NCBI GenBank assembly: GCA_024220505.1
Contig: JAKZZE010000017.1
Span: forward strand, 310,001-374,000
Reading direction: 5' to 3'
DNA: 64,000 nucleotides
Source of the DNA: Rhizopus arrhizus
Taxonomy: Eukaryota > Mucoromycota > Mucoromycetes > Mucorales > Rhizopodaceae
Positions 50,221 through 62,664 of this stretch are shown one piece after another (the first letter of the stretch is position 1; every line of letters begins with the position of its first letter). The translations under genes and the position numbers were made by a program. A model generated the notes under the pieces. That model searched no databases and was not told the DNA's origin. It worked only from the letters and a program-made list of their open reading frames with translations.

Positions 50221-51884
50221 ATGACATTTCACTGTAAAAGATGTAGTCAGCCATTAAAGATTGATGATTCTCTGATGAATTTAGACCAAGCAACGGCAGA
50301 TATGCTTATCGGTAACAAACATATTTAAAACTCTTACCTCGACGACTAAACTTTGCTTAGCTCCACTTCTTGCCGAAGGACAATTTGAAGCACAAGAACA
50401 TCAAAAACGCGCCGTAAAGCAAGTCTCATTTCCAGATCCCATGTGTCGCAAATCAATGCCTACTGAAAAGCGAAAGAGCTATCCAATCGTATCAGAGTCA
50501 TTTGTGATGTTACCTCATCCTCATCAACAGCAACAGCAAGCCATCCATCGCCCGATCTTGACCTCCAAATCAACTAACACAGTCACCACTGTCACTACGC
50601 CAACCCATGTCGAATTTCAAACTACAGTGGAAGAAGCCAACTGGACAAGAAATAATAGCTTATCGCACAGACTTAAAGTAGCCAACCGATTATTTGATAT
50701 CATGTCTTCTCAATCCAATGTGGACCATCCACTGTGTCAAGAGTGTACGGATATGCTGCTTGAAGCTTTGGAGAAACAGTTGGAAGATGTGAGTCGTGAA
50801 CGTGATTGTTATATTGAGTTTATGAAGAAAGTAAAAGATAGTAGATTATCAAATGAAGAAGAACAAGAACTTCGAAAGCAACTTGAAGAGGTAACAAAGA
50901 GAATTTGTGTACACATTGACTCATATCCAATCTGTAGCTTCAATTAGCAGAAGAAGAAGCTTCAGCAGAACTACAGAAATTACAGGAAGAAGAAAAAAGG
51001 CTTGAAAAAGAACTAGAAGGATTAGAAAATCAAGTGGAAAGACTAGATGATGAAGAAGATGAATTTTGGGAAAAGTGTAATGAGTATCAATTGAATCTTG
51101 ATACATTTCAGAATGAAAGAGATTCCATCAATCTAAAATATGATCATGACGTGAAGCAATATGACAAGTTACAAAAGACAGTCGTCTATAATGACGCATT
51201 TTGTATATCGCATGATGGTCCCTTTGGAACGATCAATGGTTTCAGATTAGGAAGGTTGAGTACGCATCCGGTAAGGTGTTGATGATTCTAATAACAAATT
51301 CATCTACTGACATAACATAAAAGGTGGAATGGAATGAGATCAATGCAGCTTGGGGACAAACATTATTGCTATTGTATACAATAGCAAACAAGCTAAAATT
51401 TCAATTTCAAAAGTAATAATCAAATTCACCTATTCCAATCTCCTAATATCATTGATTAGTTATCGACTGGTACCTATGGGATCATTTTCAAGAGTAGAAA
51501 AAGTAGGTGGTGATAGTGTGATATCCTATGAACTGTAAGTTTACTTTAAAATTGATATAAAACTAATCCAATCCTACTAGGTATGGCACAGGTGATTTTG
51601 GATTGAACAGAATGTTTTTGAACAGAAGGTTCGATCATGCGATGGTAGCCGTCCTGAGTTGTTTAAAGCAGTTGGCCGACTTTGCTGAAGAAAAAGACAA
51701 GAGTTTGAGATTACCTTATAGAATCAATAAGGACAAGATTGGTGATTTATCTATTCGATTACAGTTCAATCAAGATGAATCATGGACAAAGGCATTAAGA
51801 TACATGCTGACAAACATGAAGTGGATCCTTGTTTTTGCTAGTAGGGCCAATACAGCCAACGAGTCTGAAACCAGTGCTAAATAA
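50221..51884 (+). CDS. ATG6: Atg6/Beclin-1 autophagy protein
   Basis: Six exons (50221-50311, 50361-50890, 50938-51270, 51324-51412, 51460-51534, 51581-51884) give 473 aa. It is a subunit of the Vps34 PI3-kinase complexes for autophagosome formation and vacuolar sorting. The start [20 protein letters not shown] is the conserved Beclin N-terminus with a CxxC pair. A Gln/Thr-rich linker, then [17 protein letters not shown] (BH3-like region) and a long coiled coil (about residues 180-285, Glu/Leu-rich) follow. The evolutionarily conserved domain has [39 protein letters not shown] and [15 protein letters not shown]. The frame is open upstream to an ATG at 50134, which would add 29 residues; the conserved motif favours 50221. 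Confidence 0.93.
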
Positions 51885-53291
51885 CCCCTTTTTTAATAAA
51901 TTTTTATACCCATTTTGTGTGATGATAAAGTACTCCAAAGGATACTGGTATTTCAACCATATTCAATTGGCAGAATGACAGGTTTACATTATAATCAAAA
52001 TAGAAAAGAGTTCACGTACAGCGCCAATTCGACAGTTTTATATGTGTGAGTTAAAAGACATTAGAATTTATTTAAAAGACAACAAAGGAATAGAGACAGC
52101 TTCCACTTTTGCAAGGTTTCCTCGCATATTGTCTTTAAGCTTATTTTACTAGAAAGCGATGTACACGAACCTTCCCATCTAAAAAGCCTGAATACAAAAT
52201 GAATATTTGAATTGTCTTATCCAAATTTCATTTTTAATGTCCCTACTACTTAAACAATTGCTAATAATAAGTCAAGAATAAAACAATACAATAAAAGCTA
52301 GAATGGTATAAATACATCATTCCAAAGAGTCTTTTTTAATCATGGACATGGCAACCACGCATGCTTTCCAAAAAGACCGACGTCTTCTTGACTTGTTGCC
52401 AACTTATCTTTTCAGTGTTTGTGTAGATATATGGACCCATCCTTTGTTCAATTCACAGATTAAATCATTCCGTGTAATTATCTCATCCTTTTTACAAATT
52501 ATAGGTCGTTTCAAAATGTACTAAAGGTTCACAACTGGGTTCAAATCAAGATTTGTGAAGGCCATATATCAAAGGTATTGATCTCAATAATTATTTTATA
52601 CTGTTATATGTAGGTCCCTGTGTCGCATTGTACACCATCCTCTCGATAAATGTAGTTATACGCATGTTTTCTTGGATCCAAAGGTAGCAATACTAGCTTA
52701 AGATATTGATGTACTCATCTTGTTTTAACATGTCTCCTACGACACAAAAGGGGAGCCAACTCTAAGCAGTAAGGCCTACTTAAAGCATTACAAATTAACT
52801 GCAAAATTGGCTATGGGTGTCATATGTGATGAAAGCAACCTGCTCTATCTTTCTCGAAAAACGATAATACATATTGTCGTATCATCTTGCTTTATAATCC
52901 AGTAAATGCTCTCTTTATCAAAAACATATTTTTTGTGATATAAGAAACTCTAAGGCCTTGCTTTCTCAATACCTGTAAGCATTGACTTATCGAATGTACT
53001 GTCATTGGAGATATCAATTGCATGCGTAGAAGGGATCTTTAGGTGCATCAAATTCTTTTTTAAACATCTCTGGCCTGATAGAACAATTCTGGATGACAGT
53101 GATAATTTCATTGACATTCTACACGAATGTTTTAATTGTTAATTTTGAAAGGCCCAAAACATCAATCTCATTCTGATGAAGATTCTTTGTAACACCACTT
53201 CATACTCCGTTTCATTTATACTTTTTAATGTAGGGTGTATTTTAAAGCAGGTTTTCTTTTTTTTTTTACCTATTGATTACAAAGTAAAGAG
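51885..53291. other. intergenic, no gene confirmed
   Basis: 1.4 kb between two plus-strand genes. A 60-codon frame at 52342-52524 (MDMATTHAFQKDRRLLDLLP start) is protein-like at its beginning but has no visible continuation; it may be a gene fragment. Nothing else recognised. Confidence 0.4.
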
Positions 53292-54268
53292 ATGAGAAGA
53301 AGACCCGTTGGATTGGCTAATGCTCGACACAGAGAAAGACTTGATGTAAATAAAGAATAAAAAAAAATATAAAACGAAAGCGTTTTTACATGTTTTTTTT
53401 TAAAAAATAAAAAGAGAGATTATCAGCAAGTAGGTGATTCTATAGCTGCTCAAGAACTGCAACAGGTTTACTTTATTCAACCAAAATCTAGAGCTTTGCT
53501 TACGCTAATCATGTACAAGTAGCTCCAAAAACAAATGGAAACATTTAAAGCCAATTTACAAGAGTTTGCTCAAAAGCATCGTAAAGATATTCGAAAAGAC
53601 CCAACCTTTCGAGCTCATTTTCAAAAAATGTGCGCTAATATCGGTGTTGACCCACTTGCCTGTATTGTAAATAATAGAATCAGTGTATTGTTATAGCATA
53701 ACTAACATATGCAATAGCCAATAAGGGGTTTTGGGCCGATTTACTAGGCGTGGGTGATTTTTATTATGAATTGGGTATTCAAATCATTGAAGCCTGTATT
53801 ACAAGTAGATCTAGCGATGGCGGATTGACTGAACTGTCAGAGATTATGCGAAGAATCAAGACAATGCGAGGTATGGATACAAAGCAGCAAATTACAGAAG
53901 ATGATATGATTCGAGCCATCAAGACATTGAAGCCGCTAAGTGGAGGCTATCAAGTGTTGCAGATTGGTGATAAAAAGCTGGTTAGATCTATACCCAAGGA
54001 ACTGGATAAAGATCAGACTACGTTACTATTGCTTGCACAGAAAGAAGGTTACGTTACTTTTGATATGGTTTATCGTGAATTGGGTTGGAATAATGAAAGA
54101 ATTGCTGCGGCTACGGTAAGTGACATAGATCTATATGCAGTTGAAATGAAACTCACAAAAGATTAGACTCATTTACTCCAAGACGGTATTGCTTGGATTG
54201 ATAGCTTTGAAGGGATTGATTCGTATTGGATACCCAGCTATTTTCCGCTTCAAATCTCTTTAAATTAA
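53292..54268 (+). CDS. SNF8: SNF8/Vps22, ESCRT-II subunit
   Basis: Five exons (53292-53345, 53415-53465, 53523-53661, 53718-54115, 54167-54268) give 247 aa, the family size. It acts in endosomal sorting of ubiquitinated membrane proteins into multivesicular bodies. The N-terminus MRRRPVGLANARHRERL, then QELQQLQKQMETFKANLQEF and HFQKMCANIGVDPLASNKGF and FWADLLGVGDFYYELGIQII are diagnostic. Two winged-helix regions follow (TELSEIMRRIKTMRG..., TFDMVYRELGWNNERIAAAT), ending HLLQDGIAWIDSF. The short third exon acceptor (GTAG at 53522) was selected to preserve LQKQM. Confidence 0.95.
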
Positions 54269-54393
54269 CCTATAAGCAAGTTTATATAATAAATAAACGG
54301 TATTTTATATATACAAAAGAGTGTTAAATATGCACATCATGAATAATAATAGCTATAAGCAATCATGCGATAAAAGAATTATGTACCAGTTAC

Positions 54394-55740
54394 CTAAGCC
54401 AATTCTTTAACAATATAAAGAGCGGCAAACACAATAAAGGTACACAAGGGTATACATGCAACTCCATAACTCCAAAACAAAACATGTAACATTTCATCTT
54501 GAAAGGCTCGATTTGCTTGCGTAATTTGAGCGAGATTAATCGATGTCGGCATGCAGCCTGCAATAACCATCGAGACAATAAAGACTGGGTCCTTGGCCAA
54601 ATCCAACTTGAGCCGAGAAAATGCATAAATAATAGGAATGATGCAGAGAGGTACCAAGAAAACACGGATCAAGAGGGTTACCTTGACAGTCTGTTGGACC
54701 TTGTTTGAGATGGTACCTTGTGCCTGACGAATGGTTTTTAGCTGAGCCCCTAGACAAATCAGAACGATCGGTACCGAGGCTTTTCCGCAGGATTCAATGG
54801 CATGTGTAAAAGATACGTAGAAAAAGGAATCTTTGTTGTACAGGATGTTTTTGAGAGGGTTGCAAAGGCCGACCAAGAAGGCCAAAATGGCTGCATAGAG
54901 TGGGGGTGACATGAAGCCCTGAATGTACTTTATAATTTTTTTAAAAAGTGGACTGCTATCTTTCTCGGATGTGCGTATGCTACCGTACGATGTTAAAGTA
55001 GCCGAGTCAGCATGTGAAATGATCGATGTATAGTCAGCAACCACTTCCTCTTCATCTTTTGATTCCTTTCGTAATAAATTAAATCCAAAAGACCATCTAA
55101 AGAAATTTGAAAACAATCCAAAGAAAAGTATATATGAAACTCCCCTAGTTGAAGTTAGGATAAATAACATCTTTTGTGAATAGATATGATTGTATATTAC
55201 CTTGCTGCAACTATCGCTTGAGAATCACCAACTTCACGATAAAGAGATTTCCCTGCTTCTGAGATGGCTAGTCCAGACATGATTGCCACAGGTAACGAGT
55301 TGGCGTTACTAAACATTGTGCAAGCTAGCACAAATCGCTTCTGATGTTTATCAATATCAAATAAAGGAGAGACTGTTTGACAAAAGATCCAAGAGATGAA
55401 CATGAAAGTGATATAAAAGGCAGGCACAGGCCAAAGATTTAATAATCTTTCCAATGACACTACTGAGGCAATGTTGACAAATAATAGACATGGGGTAAAG
55501 AATATCATGTTTAGTCTTGATAGCCACTAATAAGAAGATGTTAGATATACTCGATTATATTATGATTGACTTACCTTTTGTTGTTCATCATCAATATAGC
55601 CGCAAGTTGCTAATAATGTACCAGCAAAAACTATAGTCATGACTTGCATTATTGCCTAAATTAAAACGGGGTTACACACATCATTTCATTCAAATTAAAT
55701 CAAACTTTACTTGAACAGAAGATAGAATTAATCCAATCAT
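54394..55740 (-). CDS. PIN-like/auxin-efflux-carrier family membrane transporter
   Basis: Four exons (55711-55740, 55575-55655, 55201-55526, 54394-55144) give 395 aa. The protein has about ten hydrophobic segments in two bundles of five, split by a hydrophilic acidic loop (KESKDEEEVVADYTS...KDSSPLFKK). Motifs are FAGTLLATCGYIDDEQQKWL, MIFFTPCLLFVNIASVVSLE, TMFSNANSLPVAIMSGL and SVPIVLICLGAQLK. It belongs to the mem_trans family (yeast Ecm3 and relatives, often in the ER). The substrate is not known for fungal members. The gene is convergent with SNF8, 125 nt apart. Confidence 0.9.
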
Positions 55741-57207
55741 TTATAAAATTGATACAATAACAAAGAAAGTATGAAAAATAAAAGAGAGAAAAGAAGAGAG
55801 AAAGGGAAAATTAAAAACAATTTGATGTAAAATCACACATATTGTGTTTTTTGACTATCAAATGATGCAATGAGGGCGGATGATTCATTAGCAAAGTGAT
55901 TATAAATTCCCTTTTCTTCAATGTATATTTGTGCACATGAATACAATTTTACAAGTTGATTTGCTTGCTCAAAAGCATTCAACATATGCCGGCTTATATT
56001 TTTATTGTGCAAGTTGTAATAATACAGAAAGAATAGCACGCTTTATTTCTCAAGAACAAAATTTCATTCACCTTATAGCCATTTCGGATAAACTGCTCGG
56101 GTTTCTTTTTTAGCTTTCTTTTTGTTTGAATCTATACATTTGGTGTGTTTTTTTTTATGAAAAGAATATAAATTATGTAGACAATGATTATGAATTCAAG
56201 AGTACATATTAAGAAGGATACATAAAAAATAAAGAGCCCCTTATAAGAAAGGAATTTCTTTCAAAAAACAAATTATATGCGCCTTACAATATTATAATCC
56301 ATCATTTTTCATAATGTATTTGTACCTGTTTGTGCTGCTACAAATAGAAGCGGATGAAAAAAAAAATCTCTTGAATATGATCCGGAATTTTACAGAGATG
56401 AGTTTTTGAGAATTCTGTATGAATGAAAATACGGTCCTTCTTTGCCCAAAAATAGAATTTTACTGTGTCTTTTCTGACAAATTTATTGAAACTTATAAAA
56501 TTTCTTCCCACAAAATCTTGTAGTAGCTCAATGAATTATAAATGAGAGCAAAGATACAAAGCTTGTTGTTGATTTGAAGTGTTAACAAGAGCCAACTAAA
56601 TTAAAGATAAAATACATTTAATTTCACTATGCCCAATAACACCATGAATATACACAGAGTCATACAACGAAAATAAACAAAAAGGGGCACGAAGAAGTTA
56701 AAACTAGAATAAACGAGAAAAATAAGGGTCTTTTGTATTTTTACTTCAGGCGCAGAAAAAACAAAAGCTTTATCTGACAAGTAGTGTACCTGAATGCATT
56801 AACATAAGAAGAAGAAAAGGGGGAAGGAATAAGAAAAGAAGTGGTGTACACTTGGCGACTATAGTGTAACCTTTATTCACCGAAATATTTTTTTTGGTTT
56901 GTGTAAATAAATCAACGAAACTCATTGCCTTCTCTTCTTCTTTTTGTTTTGTTTCTTTTTTTTTTTTACCTTTTTTTTTAAAAAAAGAAAATTAAAAATG
57001 TCATTTTATTATGAACAATCAAATACAACAAGCTTATCCCAAATAAAGTAAAACGAAATGAATGATATGTACACAATAAGAAGTCTAACAATTACTTTAA
57101 CAGAGATAATTATCCCATTCTTAATATTTCAAACGAAAATGTAAAAAAGGAGAATAAAGTTATTTGTTTACTAATAACATGTGCCGGAATAGGCTTATGC
57201 GTCTGAT
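55741..57207. other. intergenic, no gene seen
   Basis: About 1.5 kb of AT-rich sequence between the divergent transporter and GATA-factor genes, with several A/T homopolymers (near 56950-56990). Short frames such as 55833-56039 (minus) are not supported. Confidence 0.5.
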
Positions 57208-57902
57208 ATGGATCGATTGGATGGTCGATCGGTCATTGACCCTCAAGGAAAAAGCTATCATATGCAATTACCAAGTATAAACCAATTCGATTTTATTATG
57301 TCTTCTCAAGATAGTAAATCTTCACATCAATCCACTACCCGTGCGCCTCGTACATCAAAGAAACACGTAAGCTGATAGCGATTCTTATTGTAAATATACT
57401 TATTCCTTTTCACATCAGAAAAGTATGTCTTCTTTTACAACTCAAAAAGTCATTTTTCCGATGCGATGTCAGTCATGTCAAAGGTACACAAAAATAGGTT
57501 TCTAATTCTTAAATGACTCATTATCATTTAGTACCGAAACACCAGAGTGGCGTAAAGGACCCTTTGGTAAGTTTATTATGTTTGTTATTGTTTTTGTTCT
57601 CATTCTTCTTCTTATTTTTAAAGGCCCTAGAACCTTGTGCAATGCTTGCGGATTAAGTAAGTTTGAAATCTAAAAAAAGAAAAAAGGGGAAAAATATTCA
57701 TTGTTCTCTCAGTCTGGACCAAATTAAACAAACAAGAAAAAGTCAAAAGTACCAGCAAGAAACAGGATTTATGTAAGTTTCTTTTGCCATTTTTACCAAT
57801 ATTCCTCTCACAACTAAGAAATATATAGGTAACCAAAGCACCAAAGATGCTTCATCCACAAGTAACAACAATAAACCAACACTTTCATTTCTGTTGTCAT
57901 AG
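57208..57902 (+). CDS. small GATA-type zinc-finger transcription factor
   Basis: Six short exons (57208-57366, 57419-57483, 57532-57566, 57624-57656, 57713-57772, 57829-57902) join in phase to 141 aa. The single finger is C-x2-C-x18-C-x2-C (RCQSCQSTETPEWRKGPFGP, then RTLCNACGLIWTKL), the 18-residue-loop type found in fungal white-collar-2-like and plant GATA factors. A basic tail (KLNKQEKVKSTSKK) follows for DNA contact. There is no PAS or leucine-zipper region, so the protein is little more than a DNA-binding module with a 75-residue N-terminal extension. Likely nuclear; targets unknown. Confidence 0.88.
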
Positions 57903-57983
57903 AAACATGTTAAATATATGTATGCACATTGAATTCTTTTGTTTTATTTCTCTTTTATTAATGTTACAAATATAAAATAAAAC

Positions 57984-60517
57984 TTATGTAAAGGTTGCTT
58001 GTACACTTCTCTTGATACGAAGCATTTCTTTAAAGGTATCTTCGTTTCCATGATGAACTTCAAAATCGTGCCATATTTTCCAAAAGTCTGCATGTTTCTA
58101 TTATAAAATATAAGTTACAGTAACCATTTCAAATAAAACAAAACTTACTCTAGGATCAAACATTTGGGCAGCAAAACCATAAATGGCACGAGCACGCTCA
58201 ATTTCACCGAGTTTTTGCTCCAATGCTGCATATCTTAAGGCCATGATTCTCACATCCTTGTCAGGCAATGATTCAATAGCGCTTTCATAAATTTCTCTAG
58301 ATGCCATCACACCAAAGGATTCAGTTGCTTTGGCAATATAGTATTCATACATCTCTCTGCGATCTTCATCAGCTACTGCCTTTGTAGCACGATCATACAC
58401 TCTCATTGCATGACGAGCTAAACCATGTTCTTCTTCCAATTTACCATACATCAAATAAATAGATTTAGCATATTTTGGAGGGCATTGATCCAAGGCTTGT
58501 TCAAATAAATCTCTTGCACGTTCCAATTTCGTACCACCCTACAGAGGTCATATGAGCTTTTCTATCATAGCTCTTTTATAAACTTACATAGCGTTTCAAG
58601 AATCTTTCCAAGTAAATATTCCATAATTCAAATGCAATAGGCCATCCAAATAATTCAATACCACGTTCATAGACTTTATATGATTCTTCAAAGTATTGAT
58701 TTTCTTCTAAAAAGGTTGCATAGTTCACAATCGTTTGAGGATTTGCTATTCTTAAATCCATCACCTTATCATACACAGCCTTTGTACTTTCAACTGTACC
58801 CACGCTTTCCTCAAGGTCAATATAGAAACTCCAAAGACGAAGACTTTTGAATAATCTGTGTTGTACAGGAATCGATTCATCATGAAAGTTGACCTGCTTT
58901 GGATTAACATCAAGAAACTTGGGTGTTTGTGTCGCGCGTGCCATAATATCAATCGCTCTATCAAAGTCATCATGTCGTGTTTCCATCTCTGCATATTCAC
59001 ACCAGATATCTGCCAAGTCACTCACTGATTTGTAATTGGTTTTGACGGCTTTTTCAAAGATGGCTCGAGCCGAATCCAAATCGTCTCCGTCTTCATAAAA
59101 TTTGGCAAACTTGGCCCACAAATCTTGCAGCTTACCATGGGCTTTCTTAGGGTGAATAATTTGTACAGCCTGTGTGTAGGTTTCGACGACTTTTTCCTTA
59201 TTATTTCCCCATAAAAGGGCACGTTGTTGCCACTCCAAAACGTTGTTAGGGTTTTGTCGAAGTAAGACATCGTTCACTAAAAATGGACGTCTGTCCATCA
59301 AGTGTTCAAATCTCAATAACCTTAAATCAAGATCCAAGTCCTCTTCCTCATCCTTTTCTCCTGCTTTTTCTCTTTCGGCAGCCATCTCCATTTTGACCGT
59401 AATCATCTCTTCTTCAAATTCTACATAGGCTTCAAATATAGCAGTAAAGTCTCTTACTGTCAATACAGTTGTAATGCCTTCCTCAAATATATCTCTGGCC
59501 TTTTTTAACATAATAAGTTTTCTCTTTCTTTGTGTTCCATAAATGCTTTTACCTTTTCAAGTTGACCCATTCGAATCCAATACATGGCCAATCGACAATA
59601 CAATAAACCCACTTGATCCGTAAAACGTTGGATACCGCTTCGAATGATAGGTTCCACTTGAATACTCTTAATATCATCACAATGCTCTACTGCTAATTCA
59701 CATAAATCTTGCCAAAGCTGATAATTGGATTTTCCACGTGTTGATTTGAATTTATTGTCATTGACAATGTGTACCATTTGAACAGCTGCCTCATCATATT
59801 GTTCAAGTTTAATCAAATTTTCAATGTATTTTTCAATAAATGAAGGTTCAAGCTAATATGATTTAGTATATATGCGCCTTTTTTATGATTATTTGTTTAC
59901 CATACTTTTAAATAACGTTTATAGATTGTAATAGCTGTTTGGCCACTTGCTGCCTTAGCAAACTGTAAGTAAAGTTCCCATATTCGGTTGTGTTGAGTCA
60001 CAGGAAGAGCACGCAAAGCCTCATCAAAGGCACGTCGTGTTTTGGTAATGATGGGTAAGGTGGTTAATAAAGAAAGATAATCTAACCAAATACGAGGCAT
60101 CTGCGCAAACATGTTAACATCCTTCTTTTTTTTTATTTTGTTGTTTACCTTGTGAAGTAAAACAAGTGAACGTTCATACAAGGAAACAACGTCATTATAT
60201 TGATCTTGCTGTTTAGCTGCATTTAAACCTTTCAACTTTTCACGTCGAATGTCAAGATATTGTTTCCACAACTTGTAAGATCTGGGCAATTCTTGAATCG
60301 CGCGTTCAAAAACAGAACAGAGTTCTTCAAAGCTACCATTGCGTTTGTAATCAATATATTTCAACCAAGAATGAAGTGAAAATGGATTTCGTAAAAGTTC
60401 TTCTTCATAAGGTAAATCGTATTCATTCTATTTTAAATTAAATATCAGTTGTTAATGAGTAAAATAGGATTCATTTTATAAATTTACAGTTGAACGTTCT
60501 TTAAGATGAGTAGTCAT
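57984..60517 (-). CDS. SYF1: SYF1/XAB2-like HAT-repeat splicing factor
   Basis: Seven exons (60488-60517, 60149-60427, 59906-60100, 59553-59852, 58588-59499, 58149-58538, 57984-58097) give 739 aa. It is a component of the NineTeen (Prp19-associated) complex of the spliceosome. HAT repeats run through the protein: [128 protein letters not shown] and [18 protein letters not shown]. The protein is over 100 residues shorter than human XAB2 or yeast Syf1, which usually have an acidic C-terminal tail. The start [20 protein letters not shown] lies on a 10-codon first exon. Confidence 0.93.
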
Positions 60518-62664
60518 TGAAGAGTAGTTCTGAATGATAAAAAAGAATTCTACCAAAATTTTCAAGCGTTTGGTCGTGTTGTCGGCTATTAAAAATATGT
60601 GACTTACGAAGAAAAATATAGTCTTACCAGCCTTAGCAGGTTCCAAAGTAATTATAGCATATAAATAACAATTAATGACTTTTCACGAAGAAGTTTAGTC
60701 AAAATCTCAAAGAACCCCTAGGATTATATTTTTGCTTGCTTTTACGCTTATTCGATGCATCTTCAGAGAATGTTGTCAAGTAGTGGAAATAATACATCCA
60801 GAGTGGGTTATTACGAACTTTTGTAAATTCTTTTTTTCCTACAATGATTTGAGTTTTTAAATTACTGTCTTCCGAAGCGAGCTATAGAAATATGGTTGCA
60901 AATTTTTGTTATCTAAACAGAAGGACAATATGATTAGTTTCTTAACTATTTAAAATTCAATCATTATGATTAGTTTCTTAACTATTTAAAATTCAATCAT
61001 TATGATTATCATTCAATTATTTCACTATGTGAATTGCCTGTGTGCAAGTCGATATAAAACAATAATCGAGGAAATTTCAATAATATTAATAGAATGAAGC
61101 TTCGGCTGTAAGATCTAGCTGGCGACATAAATTCCACATTTGAAAATAAATAGATTTAAATGATTATATAGATTGCAGGTCAACTGTACAAAGGCATTGT
61201 TACAATTCTATAATTTATAAAAACTGCTTGGACGTTATTACAGTAATAGCATTTCTTCAATGATCTAATTTATGACAAAATTCCATATTTCCTCGTAAGC
61301 ATTCTAAACGCTAAGCTTACTTATGTATGCCATATCTCTCGACAATTTAGATATAAAGAAAACTAATTTCCAGCTACCGAACAGCCCAAATTTTTGTATA
61401 TGTGATTGTCTGTTCAATATCAAAAGTAAACCGTTTTCATTTTTATTTCTTATTATTTTCATGTAAAGATACATATATTGAATTGCCTTCTAATTAAATC
61501 ACAATCATTGGCACTATAATATGCTGAATTAAGGAAATGTGTTCTTTCACAAAACACTGTAGCGAGCTTCATTGTTAATAAAGTAGAAGACTTCCTTCTG
61601 TAGGGGTTTTTCTCGTTTAGTAAAACAATGATTTGCTGAGATTAAATCATAATTACACCAGAAACACATGCTTTTCTTCTCTCCCTTTGATAGCAAATCA
61701 TGTAATAAAAGAACTAAATTGATATTAATGGCACTAGCTACACTCATTGTGAACAATTCTCTATCATGAAAAGGTAGTTCACCTTTGGTTTAACCGCGAA
61801 GCTTTATTTTTGTTTTTATAATAAACATAGTTGGTAAATATGTCAATTGATGCATTTATAACATTTAAAAAGGGTTAAAAAGACACTGTAGATAATTATC
61901 TTTCAGTAAAAAGATAACGATTTATTATAGCCGTATTGAGATATCCGTTATCCGTAAAATATTTTTGAAGTTATCAATATATTATTATGCTATTGGGATA
62001 CGAAAACAACATGGGAAAAGCACATAAGATCAGGTATCATGGTTATTAATTCTTCGATGAAGAGTATACAAGCACATGCTGTGATTGTGTTGTCAGTTCT
62101 GATTTTTTAAAATGAGTTCTAGGAAAAAGTTTTTCTTCTTTTTAGTTATTGCTATGAGCAAAAAAACAGTTATGAGTTAATACTTGGTAAAAGACGCGCT
62201 TTTATTCCTAATGACTATATTGAATCGTATCATAATCAGCTAAAGCTGTATTGATTTCGTCGCACTAAAAATGTTCGTGTGGATAAAGTGATCTATATTT
62301 TTTTGTTAGTTATATTATTGACTATCAGCAAAATGCTGTACGTGCAAAAACTTATTTTATCAAGCAAATAAAGAGAAGATAGTATTGATGCTAATAAATC
62401 AATCTACATGATCACTGAAAACATAAGTAATATAAATCGTTTAATTTTTTTTATGTTATCTTATTTAAATATTTCTTTAAAATAATCTTTTAAATGTGAA
62501 TCCTTTTCTAATCCTATTCTCAATTATACTGTTATTTGTTAGAATAACTATTTTTATGGTTAATCATGCCATGATCAAGTAAATTCTATCTCTTTTGAAA
62601 AATATAAGAATAATTTTAAGGCTTTGAATGAAAGAAAACATAACTAGGGTATATATATATCATA
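60518..62664. other. gene-poor region
   Basis: 2.1 kb, strongly AT-rich, with no supported gene. It contains a 36-bp direct duplication at 60929-61000 (listed separately). Confidence 0.5.
60929..61008. repeat. tandem duplication, two 36-bp units plus partial third
   Basis: Unit starts TATGATTAGTTTCTTAACTA; copies at 60929-60964 and 60965-61000 are identical, followed by the first 8 nt of a third. Confidence 0.9.

Noticed and set aside
52342..52524. 60-codon frame starting MDMATTHAFQKDRRLLDLLP
   Set aside because: Protein-like start but no continuation or splice path; left as unassigned intergenic sequence.
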